Position numbers and translations under genes: made by a program. From an uncultured archaeon (GTDB taxonomy: Archaea > Thermoproteota > Nitrososphaeria > Nitrososphaerales > Nitrosopumilaceae): a stretch of 20,249 bases of DNA. Below are positions 1 to 7,041 of the stretch, in pieces (within the stretch, counting starts at the first letter, position 1; every line of letters starts with the position of its first letter). The notes beneath the pieces are model-generated. The model ran no database searches. It was not told the origin of the DNA and was given only the letters and a program-made list of their open reading frames with translations. The stretch lies in contig CALBNQ010000209.1 of assembly GCA_937896495.1 (NCBI GenBank), positions 1 to 20,249 on the forward strand, read 5' to 3'.

Positions 1-1
1 A

Positions 2-922
2 ATTAATCTTGAAGTCAGAGATAATTCCGATAATTTAGTAGGAATTGAACAAGTAAATCCTAAAGAATCCGGATCATACAGTGCAGTGTTGACATCAAGT
101 GATTTGTGGAATACTAATGGAACATATTCTATGATTGCAAATTATGGGGACATTGCATCTGTGGATACATTTGAATTTGAAATAATTCCTGACACATCTT
201 CAATACAAAGTGAATCCATTCCAACTGGATTATCAGTATCCACTGAAAGTTCAGCTTATCTGTTAGGAGAGGCCGTTTTGATTGATTTGGAATTGATAGG
301 TGCTGGTTCTGGAGAATCAATATTATTAGAAATCAGAGATGCTCAAAATAATCAAGTTCTATTACAATCACTAAACACAAACAGTTCTGGAGAAACTGAC
401 ATTACATACCATTTACAGCAAACACAAGATTCTGGAATTTACTCTATCATTGCAACTAGCACTTCAGAGTCTTGGAGTCATTCTGACTCTGTTACATTTA
501 CAGTCATTGCACCAATTCCAGACATCACAATAGGTGATGTTGTATCTACAATTCAGAATGGAACTGCAGTGGAATCATTTGGTGTAGGGGAGATGGGATA
601 TTTCCAGGCACCAATTGTATCAAATTCAACCTCTGATGTTCTAATCACTGTTAATGTGTTTGATGTAGAGGATACACCATTAGGCCTTGCATATTTTAAA
701 TCAAAAATAGTTAATGATGAGTTTGATATTGTTTTAGGTTTACAAATTCCTCAAGATGCTGCCCCTGGAATGGCAACAGTATACATCAATACGTATACTG
801 ATTGGACAGAAAATGGTGGTGTTGCAATTAATGATGAAATGATATCATTTATTGAAATATCTCCCTCAGGTATAACTGATTTGAGTATTTCAGCAAACTC
901 TGCTACAGGAGCAGAGCCATGA
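2..922 (+). CDS. Secreted or surface protein with Ig-like/MG2-like beta-sandwich repeats (5' partial)
   Basis: The reading frame is open back to the first base, so the N-terminus lies outside the window; the GTG at 86 is only an internal codon. The visible part is rich in Ser, Thr, Ile and Val with almost no charged clusters and no cysteine, as expected of an extracellular archaeal protein. A segment around codons 75-165 (from STESSAYLLGEAV to the end of the SDSVTFTVI strand) has the pattern of a macroglobulin MG2 or bacterial Ig-like domain: 'Y..GE.V.I', then a strand of the 'I.D...' type, then 'SG...' and 'GIYSI.A'. The same pattern occurs in the next gene. No C-terminal membrane helix or anchor is visible; the protein ends in a polar tail. 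A cell-envelope or S-layer-associated role is inferred only from composition and fold. Confidence 0.8.
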   Translation: MNLEVRDNSDNLVGIEQVNPKESGSYSAVLTSSDLWNTNGTYSMIANYGDIASVDTFEFEIIPDTSSIQSESIPTGLSVSTESSAYLLGEAVLIDLELIGAGSGESILLEIRDAQNNQVLLQSLNTNSSGETDITYHLQQTQDSGIYSIIATSTSESWSHSDSVTFTVIAPIPDITIGDVVSTIQNGTAVESFGVGEMGYFQAPIVSNSTSDVLITVNVFDVEDTPLGLAYFKSKIVNDEFDIVLGLQIPQDAAPGMATVYINTYTDWTENGGVAINDEMISFIEISPSGITDLSISANSATGAEP

Positions 923-1016
923 TAAGTTCTAGTTGGAAATTATATCAATACTTAGATAGATTGTCTTCTAAAAGTAGTTGTATGGTTGATGATATGACAT
1001 TTATGGAGCGTATGCA

Positions 1017-1886
1017 TTGAAAATTTCAATTTTGTTTTTACTATTACTAGTTGTATCTTTGGGAATGTCTCCTGCATTTGCAACAACTGATCTTACATTA
1101 ACTACGGATATGAATTCTTATGAACCAGGAGAACGTGTAGAGATTTCAGGGGATACAAAAAATGATCAACTGGTATCCATTCAAGTAAAAGATCCTACTG
1201 GAAAATCATTGCTAGTTAGAACAATTTCTTCAGATAATTCAGGTATCTATTCTCTAGGATTTAAAATCCCCAAAACTGCAATTCATGGAGATTATTCCAT
1301 AGTTGCAAGTATATCACTTGATATGATTCCATTAATTGAGACCACATCAATTTTGGTTCAAGACAAAGTTGTAGAATCTGCTGATGGTACTGCCACAACC
1401 ACGATTAATGATTCCGTATGTGGTAGTGGAACTGTAATGAAGAATGGAAAATGTGTCGTTGATGGAACCTCTGATGGGGGAGGTTGTCTAATTGCTACAG
1501 CCACATATGGTAGTGAAATGGCCTTTGAAGTTCAACAACTCAGAGAAATCCGAGATAACCAATTACTAACCACTGAATCTGGGAAATCATTTGTTAATTC
1601 GTTTAATGATGTGTATTATTCCTTTAGTCCAATGATTGCAGACTATGAGCGAGAAAATCCAGTATTCAAAGAAATGGTAAAAATTGCAATTACTCCTATG
1701 ATTTCCAGTTTATCCATACTCAACTATGTTGATATGAATTCTGAATCAGAAGTATTGGGATATGGAATTTCATTAATCATATTGAATTTGGGAATGTATC
1801 TTGGAGTTCCCATTGCTGTAGTTGTTGGGATTAAAATGAAAAAACAAGAAACTGCGGAAAACTCTGAACATAGAACTACAACATAA
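1017..1886 (+). CDS. Exported protein with MG2-like domain, CFI-box C-terminal domain and membrane helix
   Basis: The protein has 289 residues and a TTG start, chosen because it begins directly with a signal peptide (residues 1-22, MKISILFLLLL...SPAFA). Residues 23-115 form one beta-sandwich of the MG2/Ig-like type (SYEPGERVEISG, then VSIQVKDPTGK, then DNSGIYSLGF). A short pair of cysteines follows (C135, C146 in a CGSGT...GKC loop) and a glycine linker leads to a CFI-box domain at about 154-225: GGGCLIATATYGSE, then EVQQLREIRD, then YYSFSPMIADYERENPVFK. This domain is common at the C-terminus of thaumarchaeal and bacterial exported proteins and has no settled function. Residues about 249-273 form a membrane helix followed by KMKK, so the body probably faces outside. 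It is 94 bp downstream of another beta-sandwich protein and may be co-expressed. Confidence 0.85.
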   Translation: MKISILFLLLLVVSLGMSPAFATTDLTLTTDMNSYEPGERVEISGDTKNDQLVSIQVKDPTGKSLLVRTISSDNSGIYSLGFKIPKTAIHGDYSIVASISLDMIPLIETTSILVQDKVVESADGTATTTINDSVCGSGTVMKNGKCVVDGTSDGGGCLIATATYGSEMAFEVQQLREIRDNQLLTTESGKSFVNSFNDVYYSFSPMIADYERENPVFKEMVKIAITPMISSLSILNYVDMNSESEVLGYGISLIILNLGMYLGVPIAVVVGIKMKKQETAENSEHRTTT

Positions 1887-1990
1887 CACGAATAGTTTTC
1901 CATTCACCACTTCATTTTACGACGCAAAATGACGGTTTTCTCGTTGATATCATTACGACAATTTGATATTTAGGATTGATCTAAAAAATT

Positions 1991-2015
1991 TGAAATTATT
2001 TTTAAAATAATTTCA
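1991..2015. terminator. Perfect 12-bp inverted repeat between convergent genes
   Basis: Arms 1991-2002 (TGAAATTATTTT) and 2004-2015 (AAAATAATTTCA) are exact reverse complements around a single T. It sits in the 154-bp gap between a plus-strand gene ending at 1886 and a minus-strand gene ending at 2041. A T-rich stretch follows on the plus strand (2020-2025). The placement suits a bidirectional terminator or RNA 3'-end stabiliser, with the AT pairs at the centre opening as the loop. Archaeal termination often needs only a T-run, so the function is inferred. Confidence 0.45.
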
Positions 2016-2040
2016 TATGTTTTTTGATTCACTACTCTTA

Positions 2041-3348
2041 TCAAATATCTTGTGCACATCTAAACCCCGAAAATAACCATCTCTCATCTAGTCTAAAGAA
2101 ATTCCTGTAACTTGCCCTAATTGACATTGAAGGTGTCCCAAATGATCCTCCTCTCAAAACTTTTTGGTTTGTAAACCACTTGTCATTATACTCATCAAAC
2201 CCTGTAACAAATCCTGGATACCCTGTATACTCTGATGATGTCCATTCCCACACATCCCCAATCATCTGTTGACATCCTGACGGACTGACTCCATCTGGAT
2301 ATGTGCCAATTTCAGTACACCCCCATTGGTATGATTCTAGTAAATTACAATTGTTTTCAGTTGGGGGCTCATTTCCCCACGGAAAAATACTCTTTTGTTG
2401 AGTTGTATCATTCCAACATGCAGCTTTTTCCCATTCAGCTTCAGTTGGTAATCTTTTTTTTGCCCATTTACAATAAGCATCTGCCTCGTAGTAACTGACA
2501 TGTTTTACTGGTTCATTTGGATTGATTTTATGAATCCCTGCAAAATCTCTAATATGCCATGTATCCTCAATTTTTTCCCAATACATTGGAGATTTCCATT
2601 TGTTTTTCTTTACTTTCTCCCATCCGTCTGATAACCAATACTTGTATGTATCATATCCTCCTGATTCCATAAATTCCAGATACTGTCCATTTGTTACTGG
2701 AAAGACATCTATCTTGTAATCATTTAGGTAAACTTTGTGTTCTGGAAGTTCAATGTCATAACAGTACTCTGTACCGTTATACCCCATTGTGTATAATCCT
2801 CCTTTGATTAAAACTGATTTCTTCTCTACCTTATTTGCAGATTTTATTTTATTTTGTATAACTGGTTTGTATGATTCTGCTAGTAAATGTTGAAAGTCAT
2901 AAATCATTAATTCTTGATGTTGACATTCATGGTGAAATCCAATTGTTATCAATCTATTTTCCTCATCAGTTAATTCATGTGAGTTTATGAATTTCTCAAC
3001 TCGTTGATTTATTGTGTTAAAGTATGCAAACACTTCATCCACTGTTGGTCTTGAAACAATCCCGCGTAACCCTTTGTCATGTGGTACTCCAAATTGTTGA
3101 TAGTATGAATTTAGATATTCTGAAAATTCTTTTGAATAAAATTTGTAATCTTTATCCATTTTACTAATAATTGCCTCATAAATCCAACTGACATGACCAA
3201 CATGCCATTTTGGTGGACTCATAAAATATGCTGTCTGTACTACAAAGTCGTCTTTTTCTAAATTTTTTACTAGTTGTAATGTTCTATTTCTGGTTTCTCT
3301 GAATTGTTGAATTAGTGGTTTTAACTCCAATTCTGGATTTGTAGTCAT
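2041..3348 (-). CDS. egtB: EgtB-like non-heme iron sulfoxide synthase (DinB-type plus FGE-type domains)
   Basis: EgtB-family enzymes use Fe(II) and O2 to join a thiol (gamma-Glu-Cys or Cys) to hercynine or histidine, the C-S bond step towards ergothioneine-type thiols. The N-terminal half (about 1-170) is a DinB-like four-helix domain with the three expected iron ligands: the second His of WHVGHVSW, and the two His of HHECQHQE. The C-terminal half (about 180-435) is a formylglycine-generating-enzyme/C-lectin fold: GGLYTMGYNG, LPTEAEWEKAA, GDVWEWTSSEYTGY, VLRGGSF, ending in SGFRCA. The length of about 435 residues fits EgtB and is too short for OvoA, which has an added methyltransferase domain. 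I take the ATG at 3348; a TTG two codons upstream at 3354 lies about 25 nt from an AT-rich TATA-like box (3374-3384) and is also possible. No EgtD methyltransferase is in the window. The exact thiol substrate cannot be read from the sequence. Confidence 0.85.
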   Translation of the reverse strand: MTTNPELELKPLIQQFRETRNRTLQLVKNLEKDDFVVQTAYFMSPPKWHVGHVSWIYEAIISKMDKDYKFYSKEFSEYLNSYYQQFGVPHDKGLRGIVSRPTVDEVFAYFNTINQRVEKFINSHELTDEENRLITIGFHHECQHQELMIYDFQHLLAESYKPVIQNKIKSANKVEKKSVLIKGGLYTMGYNGTEYCYDIELPEHKVYLNDYKIDVFPVTNGQYLEFMESGGYDTYKYWLSDGWEKVKKNKWKSPMYWEKIEDTWHIRDFAGIHKINPNEPVKHVSYYEADAYCKWAKKRLPTEAEWEKAACWNDTTQQKSIFPWGNEPPTENNCNLLESYQWGCTEIGTYPDGVSPSGCQQMIGDVWEWTSSEYTGYPGFVTGFDEYNDKWFTNQKVLRGGSFGTPSMSIRASYRNFFRLDERWLFSGFRCAQDI

Positions 3349-3409
3349 TGTCAAAAAATTATATTTTTTTTCTTATTATATTTTGGGCATATCTTCTAAA
3401 ATGTGGATT

Positions 3410-4852
3410 CTAATACCCTCTGGCAAAAATTGGAATTGATTTACTTTGCTCTTTACAGTAAATGCATTTTTGAGTCGTATCCTCACTGTTCCATGGAATA
3501 ACTCTGATTTCAGCCCCAGTTTCTTCTTTAATTTTCTCTTCACACTCTAATTTACCGCACCATGGAGAGTTGAAAAATCCTCCCTTCTCAATTTTTGATT
3601 TGAATTCTGTATACTCTGAAATGGACATTGTATTTTCTTTTGATTGTTTTTTTGCCTTTTCTAACATGATGCTTTGAATTTCCTCAAGCATTAAAGGAAT
3701 TTTTTCAATATTTGAAAATTCAATACTTGTCTTTTCACCGTTGTGTCTTTTTGCAATAATAACACTTTGTTTCTCAATGTCTTTTGGACCGATTTCAATT
3801 CTAATTGGTACTCCCTTTAACTCCCAATCATTGAATTTGTATCCTGGTGATAATCCTTCTCTGTCATCAACGTGTACTCTAATGTTTAATGATTCTAACT
3901 TTTCTTCGATTTCTTTGACTTTGGGTAGTACGATGTCTTTTCCTTCATCATTTCTATAAATTGGAACAATCACTACTTGCATTGGTGCCACATTTGGTGG
4001 TAATACCAATCCTTTGTCATCACCATGAGTCATGATCATGGCACCAATTAATCTCCATGATACTCCCCATGATGTCTGCCATGCAAAATGCTCTACATTA
4101 TCTTTATCTGCAAATTTAACTTCAAATGGTTTTGAAAAATTCTGTCCTAAGAAATGTGATGTCCCCATTTGCAATGCTTTACCATCTGGCATGATTGACT
4201 CCATTGTAGTTGTATATTCTGCACCAACAAATTTCTCTTTTTCACTCTTCTTTCCTGTGGTTACTGGAATTGCTAATTTTTCTTCTACTGTGTCTTTGTA
4301 AATATCTAAAATTTTGATTACTTCTTTTTCAGCTTCTTCTTGTGTTGTATGAACTGTATGCCCTTCTTGCCAAAGAAATTCAGATGTTCTAAGAAACGGT
4401 TTTGTAGCTTTGATTTCAGCCCTTAGTGCTGTATTCCAAAAATTAATTTTTAATGGTAAATCTCTCCAACTTTGAATCCACTTTGAGTATAATGTGTATG
4501 CTAGAGTTTCTGAAGTTGGTCTTAGTGCAAGTCTGTCCCCTATCTCGTTTGTGCCTGAATGAGTAACCCAAAACACTTCTGGATTAAATCCTGCAAAATG
4601 TTTTTGTTCTTTTCCTAATAGTGATTCAGGAATCAATATTGGCAAAAATCCATTTCTAATCCCATTTTTGGCAAATTTTTTATCAAATGTATTTTTTAGT
4701 GACTCCCATATGGAATACCCATCTGGTCTGAGTACGATTAATCCTTTAACTGGTGCATAGTCTGCAAGTTTTGCTTTGAGAACAACTTGGGTATACCATT
4801 CACTAAAATCATCTTTTTTAGAAACTGTAATTCCTACGTCTTGTTTACCCAA
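3410..4852 (-). CDS. proS: Prolyl-tRNA synthetase, archaeal/eukaryotic type
   Basis: This cytoplasmic enzyme charges tRNA-Pro with proline using ATP. The 480-residue length matches the archaeal class II ProRS without the bacterial editing insertion. Visible landmarks are the class II core with RPTSETLAYTLYSKW (111-125), motif 2 around FRTSEFLWQEGHTVH (154-168), and the motif 3 region around MTHGDDKGLVLPPNVAP. An anticodon-binding domain follows, beginning VVIVPIYR. The C-terminal zinc domain carries C432, C437, C463 and C466, and the chain ends in the conserved ARGY with a terminal Tyr. The start is a TTG: the frame closes with a stop three codons further upstream and no ATG lies nearby. An AT-rich box at about 4868-4877 sits 20-25 nt upstream, which suits leaderless transcription. 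EgtB follows 61 bp downstream (to its ATG) on the same strand. Confidence 0.95.
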   Translation of the reverse strand: MGKQDVGITVSKKDDFSEWYTQVVLKAKLADYAPVKGLIVLRPDGYSIWESLKNTFDKKFAKNGIRNGFLPILIPESLLGKEQKHFAGFNPEVFWVTHSGTNEIGDRLALRPTSETLAYTLYSKWIQSWRDLPLKINFWNTALRAEIKATKPFLRTSEFLWQEGHTVHTTQEEAEKEVIKILDIYKDTVEEKLAIPVTTGKKSEKEKFVGAEYTTTMESIMPDGKALQMGTSHFLGQNFSKPFEVKFADKDNVEHFAWQTSWGVSWRLIGAMIMTHGDDKGLVLPPNVAPMQVVIVPIYRNDEGKDIVLPKVKEIEEKLESLNIRVHVDDREGLSPGYKFNDWELKGVPIRIEIGPKDIEKQSVIIAKRHNGEKTSIEFSNIEKIPLMLEEIQSIMLEKAKKQSKENTMSISEYTEFKSKIEKGGFFNSPWCGKLECEEKIKEETGAEIRVIPWNSEDTTQKCIYCKEQSKSIPIFARGY

Positions 4853-4911
4853 ATCAGTTTTTCAAAGAATTAATTTTACTAATGAGCCTTTCGTGAAATA
4901 ATAATACTCTG

Positions 4912-5199
4912 TTACAGTTTGTCACCTTTACAGAGAACTTTACCCATCACTCTGCTTTGGAAATTTGGACATATGAAACATTGAATGAAATGAACATCTT
5001 CTTTAATCACTGGACATTCTATAAATTCTTGTTTCATTCTTTTGAGCATTTTTGGACTGACTCCTTTGAGTTTTAGTTTTCCCTTCTCATCCATCATTCC
5101 AGATGATTTCATTTCTGCTTTGACTTCGTCTGAGAGTTTGTGTCTGCCTTCTCTTTCTTTAATTTCTACTTCGTATTTGTGGTCTAATTCATCAGCCAT
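4912..5199 (-). CDS. Small four-cysteine protein of unknown function
   Basis: This 95-residue protein has an ATG start. The first 60 residues are charged and helical (KLSDEVKAEMKSSG; MLKRMKQEF). The C-terminal third carries four cysteines, C62, C74, C77 and C90, spaced C-x11-C-x2-C-x12-C, which could hold zinc or an iron-sulfur cluster. I do not recognise the family. It lies 59 bp upstream of proS on the same strand and may share its transcript. A TATA-like stretch (TTTAAA on either strand, 5241-5246) in the divergent spacer is about 44 nt from the start, so a short leader is likely. Function is unknown. Confidence 0.75.
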   Translation of the reverse strand: MADELDHKYEVEIKEREGRHKLSDEVKAEMKSSGMMDEKGKLKLKGVSPKMLKRMKQEFIECPVIKEDVHFIQCFICPNFQSRVMGKVLCKGDKL

Positions 5200-5325
5200 T
5201 AATTATGATATGATCTTCGGTGATTTATTACTAGCGTTTTTTTAAATCTCAAATTCTTTAAACTTTAATACTATTAACCGCTTTAATTCATAATTATTAC
5301 ATATGGTTTATGATGGTAATACACT

Positions 5326-5628
5326 ATGACTGAGGCATCATTATCAAAATTAGATGACAAAGGTGTATTCACAATTGTAAAAGTTGAAAAAGTTGAACGA
5401 AAAGTTGGAAAGGAAATAATCCTTGAGATAAACATTGAAACTGAAGAGACATTTGATGGAGTGAAGAATTTTTACACTTCAAGAAAGATGATTGTTGCAA
5501 AATTTTACGATAATGGCAAATCCACTCAATTGGCTCAAGATATTCAAAGAGGGAAAAAATACCGAGTAAAGATTATCACACAGAAATTTGGTAATGGCAA
5601 AGAAGATTATGATATTGCAAAGTCCTGA
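5326..5628 (+). CDS. Conserved-looking 100-residue protein of unknown function
   Basis: The protein starts at an ATG, 126 bp from the divergent four-cysteine protein. It has no signal peptide, membrane helix or cysteine. Predicted structure from alternating residues is mostly beta strand: GVFTIVKVEKVERKVGK, EIILEINIETEE, SRKMIVAKFYD, KKYRVKIITQKFG. This pattern would suit a small OB-like or beta-barrel fold, possibly binding nucleic acid, but that is only inference. AT-rich boxes at about 5271-5298 precede the start. A row of strong hairpins begins 21 bp after its stop codon, so its mRNA may carry a structured 3' end or the RNA may be separate. Confidence 0.75.
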   Translation: MTEASLSKLDDKGVFTIVKVEKVERKVGKEIILEINIETEETFDGVKNFYTSRKMIVAKFYDNGKSTQLAQDIQRGKKYRVKIITQKFGNGKEDYDIAKS

Positions 5629-5648
5629 ATTTTATTCTACATCAAAAT

Positions 5649-5765
5649 TGAGATTGAAAGAACTGAAGAGGTCCTCCCAATCTCATGAAGAATGGAGAGA
5701 TTCCGTTCTTCATAATTGCGTTTTGATTACCCGATTTGGTAATCGCGATTTTTGGAATCACGCAA
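5649..5765 (+). ncRNA. Candidate structured RNA: three consecutive hairpins
   Basis: Three stems follow each other with almost no spacer. Stem 1 pairs 5649-5656 with 5678-5685 (8 bp, TGAGATTG with CAATCTCA). Stem 2 pairs 5685-5695 with 5703-5713 (11 bp, shared base 5685, one T-G wobble, loop of 7). Stem 3 has an outer arm 5716-5721 with 5760-5765 (TTGCGT with ACGCAA) enclosing a perfect 7-bp hairpin 5725-5731 with 5738-5744 (GATTACC with GGTAATC, loop of 6). The wobble in stem 2 pairs only on the plus strand (it becomes A-C on the other), favouring plus-strand RNA. A T-run at about 5818-5823 could end it. No tRNA, SRP or RNase P signature is visible. It could instead be a structured 3' UTR of the gene ending at 5628. 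Confidence 0.45.
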
Positions 5766-5881
5766 CAATTTGTCTTTACTATACTGTATAAAACAAACGT
5801 TATTTGGATGAATTACAATTTTTTATCTAACATATTTTGTTAAAACAGCCTCAAAAAGATTAGATGGATATTGATATTTTC

Positions 5882-5980
5882 TCAAAAATCAATATCTGGA
5901 CTTTTACAAAATGTACATTTTTCCATAATGCCAAATTCGTTCATGACTTTGCCTTTTCCATCACATTGTAAACAATTCAA
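5882..5980 (-). CDS. Candidate 32-residue zinc-ribbon-like protein
   Basis: A short frame reads from a TTG at 5980 to a TGA at 5882-5884. The product has two CxxC pairs: C3-L-Q-C6 followed by DGKGK, and C22-T-F-C25. The CxxCxGxG form of the first pair resembles DnaJ-type zinc knuckles and many small archaeal zinc proteins. An in-frame stop lies 9 nt upstream of the TTG, so the gene cannot be extended. The promoter is weak by eye. The cysteine pattern is the main support; chance cannot be excluded in a frame this short. Confidence 0.45.
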   Translation of the reverse strand: MNCLQCDGKGKVMNEFGIMEKCTFCKSPDIDF

Positions 5981-6061
5981 GTTATTCTAAATTATCTAAG
6001 AAGGCAATAAGACTATCGGAATGATATGGTTTTAAGGATAAAATAACATGAAATAATCATT

Positions 6062-6196
6062 ATGGGCGGCTCTAAAAGAAAAGTAGATACAAGAAAACAC
6101 AAAGGACAAAAAGAATCTGAACAAAAACAACGAGTTAGAAATTACAAAAAGAAACAACAGGAAACAAAAAAGACAAAGAAACCAAAAAAGTACTAA
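6062..6196 (+). CDS. Candidate 44-residue lysine-rich basic protein
   Basis: An ATG at 6062 opens a frame of 44 codons ending in TAA. The product begins MGGSKRKVDTRKHKG and contains 15 Lys and 4 Arg, with Gln, Glu and Thr and only one Val as an aliphatic residue, so it is disordered or RNA/DNA-binding in character. A TATA-like box (TTTTAAGGATAAAA, about 6030-6043) lies about 27 nt before the ATG, the spacing seen for leaderless genes elsewhere in this window. That supports real expression. Possible roles are a small ribosome- or nucleic-acid-associated protein; no family is recognised. Confidence 0.5.
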   Translation: MGGSKRKVDTRKHKGQKESEQKQRVRNYKKKQQETKKTKKPKKY

Positions 6197-6360
6197 TAAT
6201 TCCTTTTTCCATAATTTTCCTAAATTGCATATTGTTAATTTTTGATTTGAAACAATAACTGAAAAATCACTCCGATCAGAATTCTCAAAATATGTTTATC
6301 CTCAAAATTTCCCTCCCAACTTTAATATTATTAGCAACTTTTTTGCAGATCAGAAATTAA

Positions 6361-7005
6361 TTGCTGGTTATTTTTGATGTTGAAGGTGTTTTGTATGATG
6401 AAGAGTATCTTCCTATTCTTGCAGAAAAATTAAACAAAGAAAAAGAAATTTGGGAAATCACTAAACAAGGAATTCAGGGCAAAATCAATTGGGAAGAAGG
6501 ATTGCGAACTCGTGTTGCAGCTTTGAAAGGATTAGATGAAAAAATTTGTCATGAAGTATCTGATGCATTACCGATAATGACTGGTGCAAAAGAAGCATGT
6601 AAAGTGTTAAAGGCTGCAGGCTGGAAAATCATGGCAGTATCTGGTGGATTTACACTAATGATGGAGAGACTAAAAGAAGAATTGGGATTAGATTATGTCT
6701 ATTGTAATGAATTGTTATTCAAAGATGGAAAATTAGATGGTGTCACAATTAATGTTGATTCAAACAAAGCAAAATCTGCAATCAAAAAAATTGAAGAATG
6801 GGGTGAGAAGAAAGAAGATATTGTATGTGTTGTGGATGGTGCAAATGATGTTAAATTATTTGATATCTGTGGATTGGGAATTGCTTATCGAGCACAAGAT
6901 ATCGTCAAAGATTTAGCAACAACTACTTTGGAGGAAAAAGATCTGTCAAAAATTATAGACATCATTAATAGACATTACAAATTAGATTTGAAAACATCTG
7001 CCTAA
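6361..7005 (+). CDS. Phosphoserine-phosphatase-like HAD hydrolase
   Basis: The best family match is SerB, which removes phosphate from L-phosphoserine in serine synthesis. The 214-residue length and order of motifs fit SerB: motif I at 5-10 (FDVEGV), cap helices with GKINWEEGLRTRV (40-52), motif II VSGGF (S94), the lysine of motif III near K138, and motif IV DGAND (159-163). Two features are odd. The second Asp of motif I (normally DxDxT) is Glu8, and the Gly before the motif IV Asp is Val. The second Asp is the usual acid/base, so activity or substrate may differ. The start is TTG, immediately preceding the beta-strand of motif I, with a TATA-like TTTAATATTA at 6321-6330. CofE follows 36 bp later, but from its own likely promoter. 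Confidence 0.8.
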   Translation: MLVIFDVEGVLYDEEYLPILAEKLNKEKEIWEITKQGIQGKINWEEGLRTRVAALKGLDEKICHEVSDALPIMTGAKEACKVLKAAGWKIMAVSGGFTLMMERLKEELGLDYVYCNELLFKDGKLDGVTINVDSNKAKSAIKKIEEWGEKKEDIVCVVDGANDVKLFDICGLGIAYRAQDIVKDLATTTLEEKDLSKIIDIINRHYKLDLKTSA

Positions 7006-7041
7006 ACAATTTTTTAATACGTCATTTTATCTGAAACTATT

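Noticed and set aside
2041-3348. OvoA or selenoneine synthase SenA.
   Set aside because: The protein is too short for OvoA with its methyltransferase domain, and no SenB or SelD gene is adjacent.
5588-5791. A 67-codon plus-strand frame running through the hairpin region.
   Set aside because: It begins inside the preceding gene in another frame, and the hairpin stems explain the sequence better than coding. Its translation has no recognisable domain.
5629-6360. tRNA, box C/D RNA, SRP RNA or RNase P RNA in the long gap.
   Set aside because: No T-loop GTTCRA motif, no paired C and D boxes and no SRP or RNase P signature could be seen. The hairpins are listed only as an unclassified candidate RNA.
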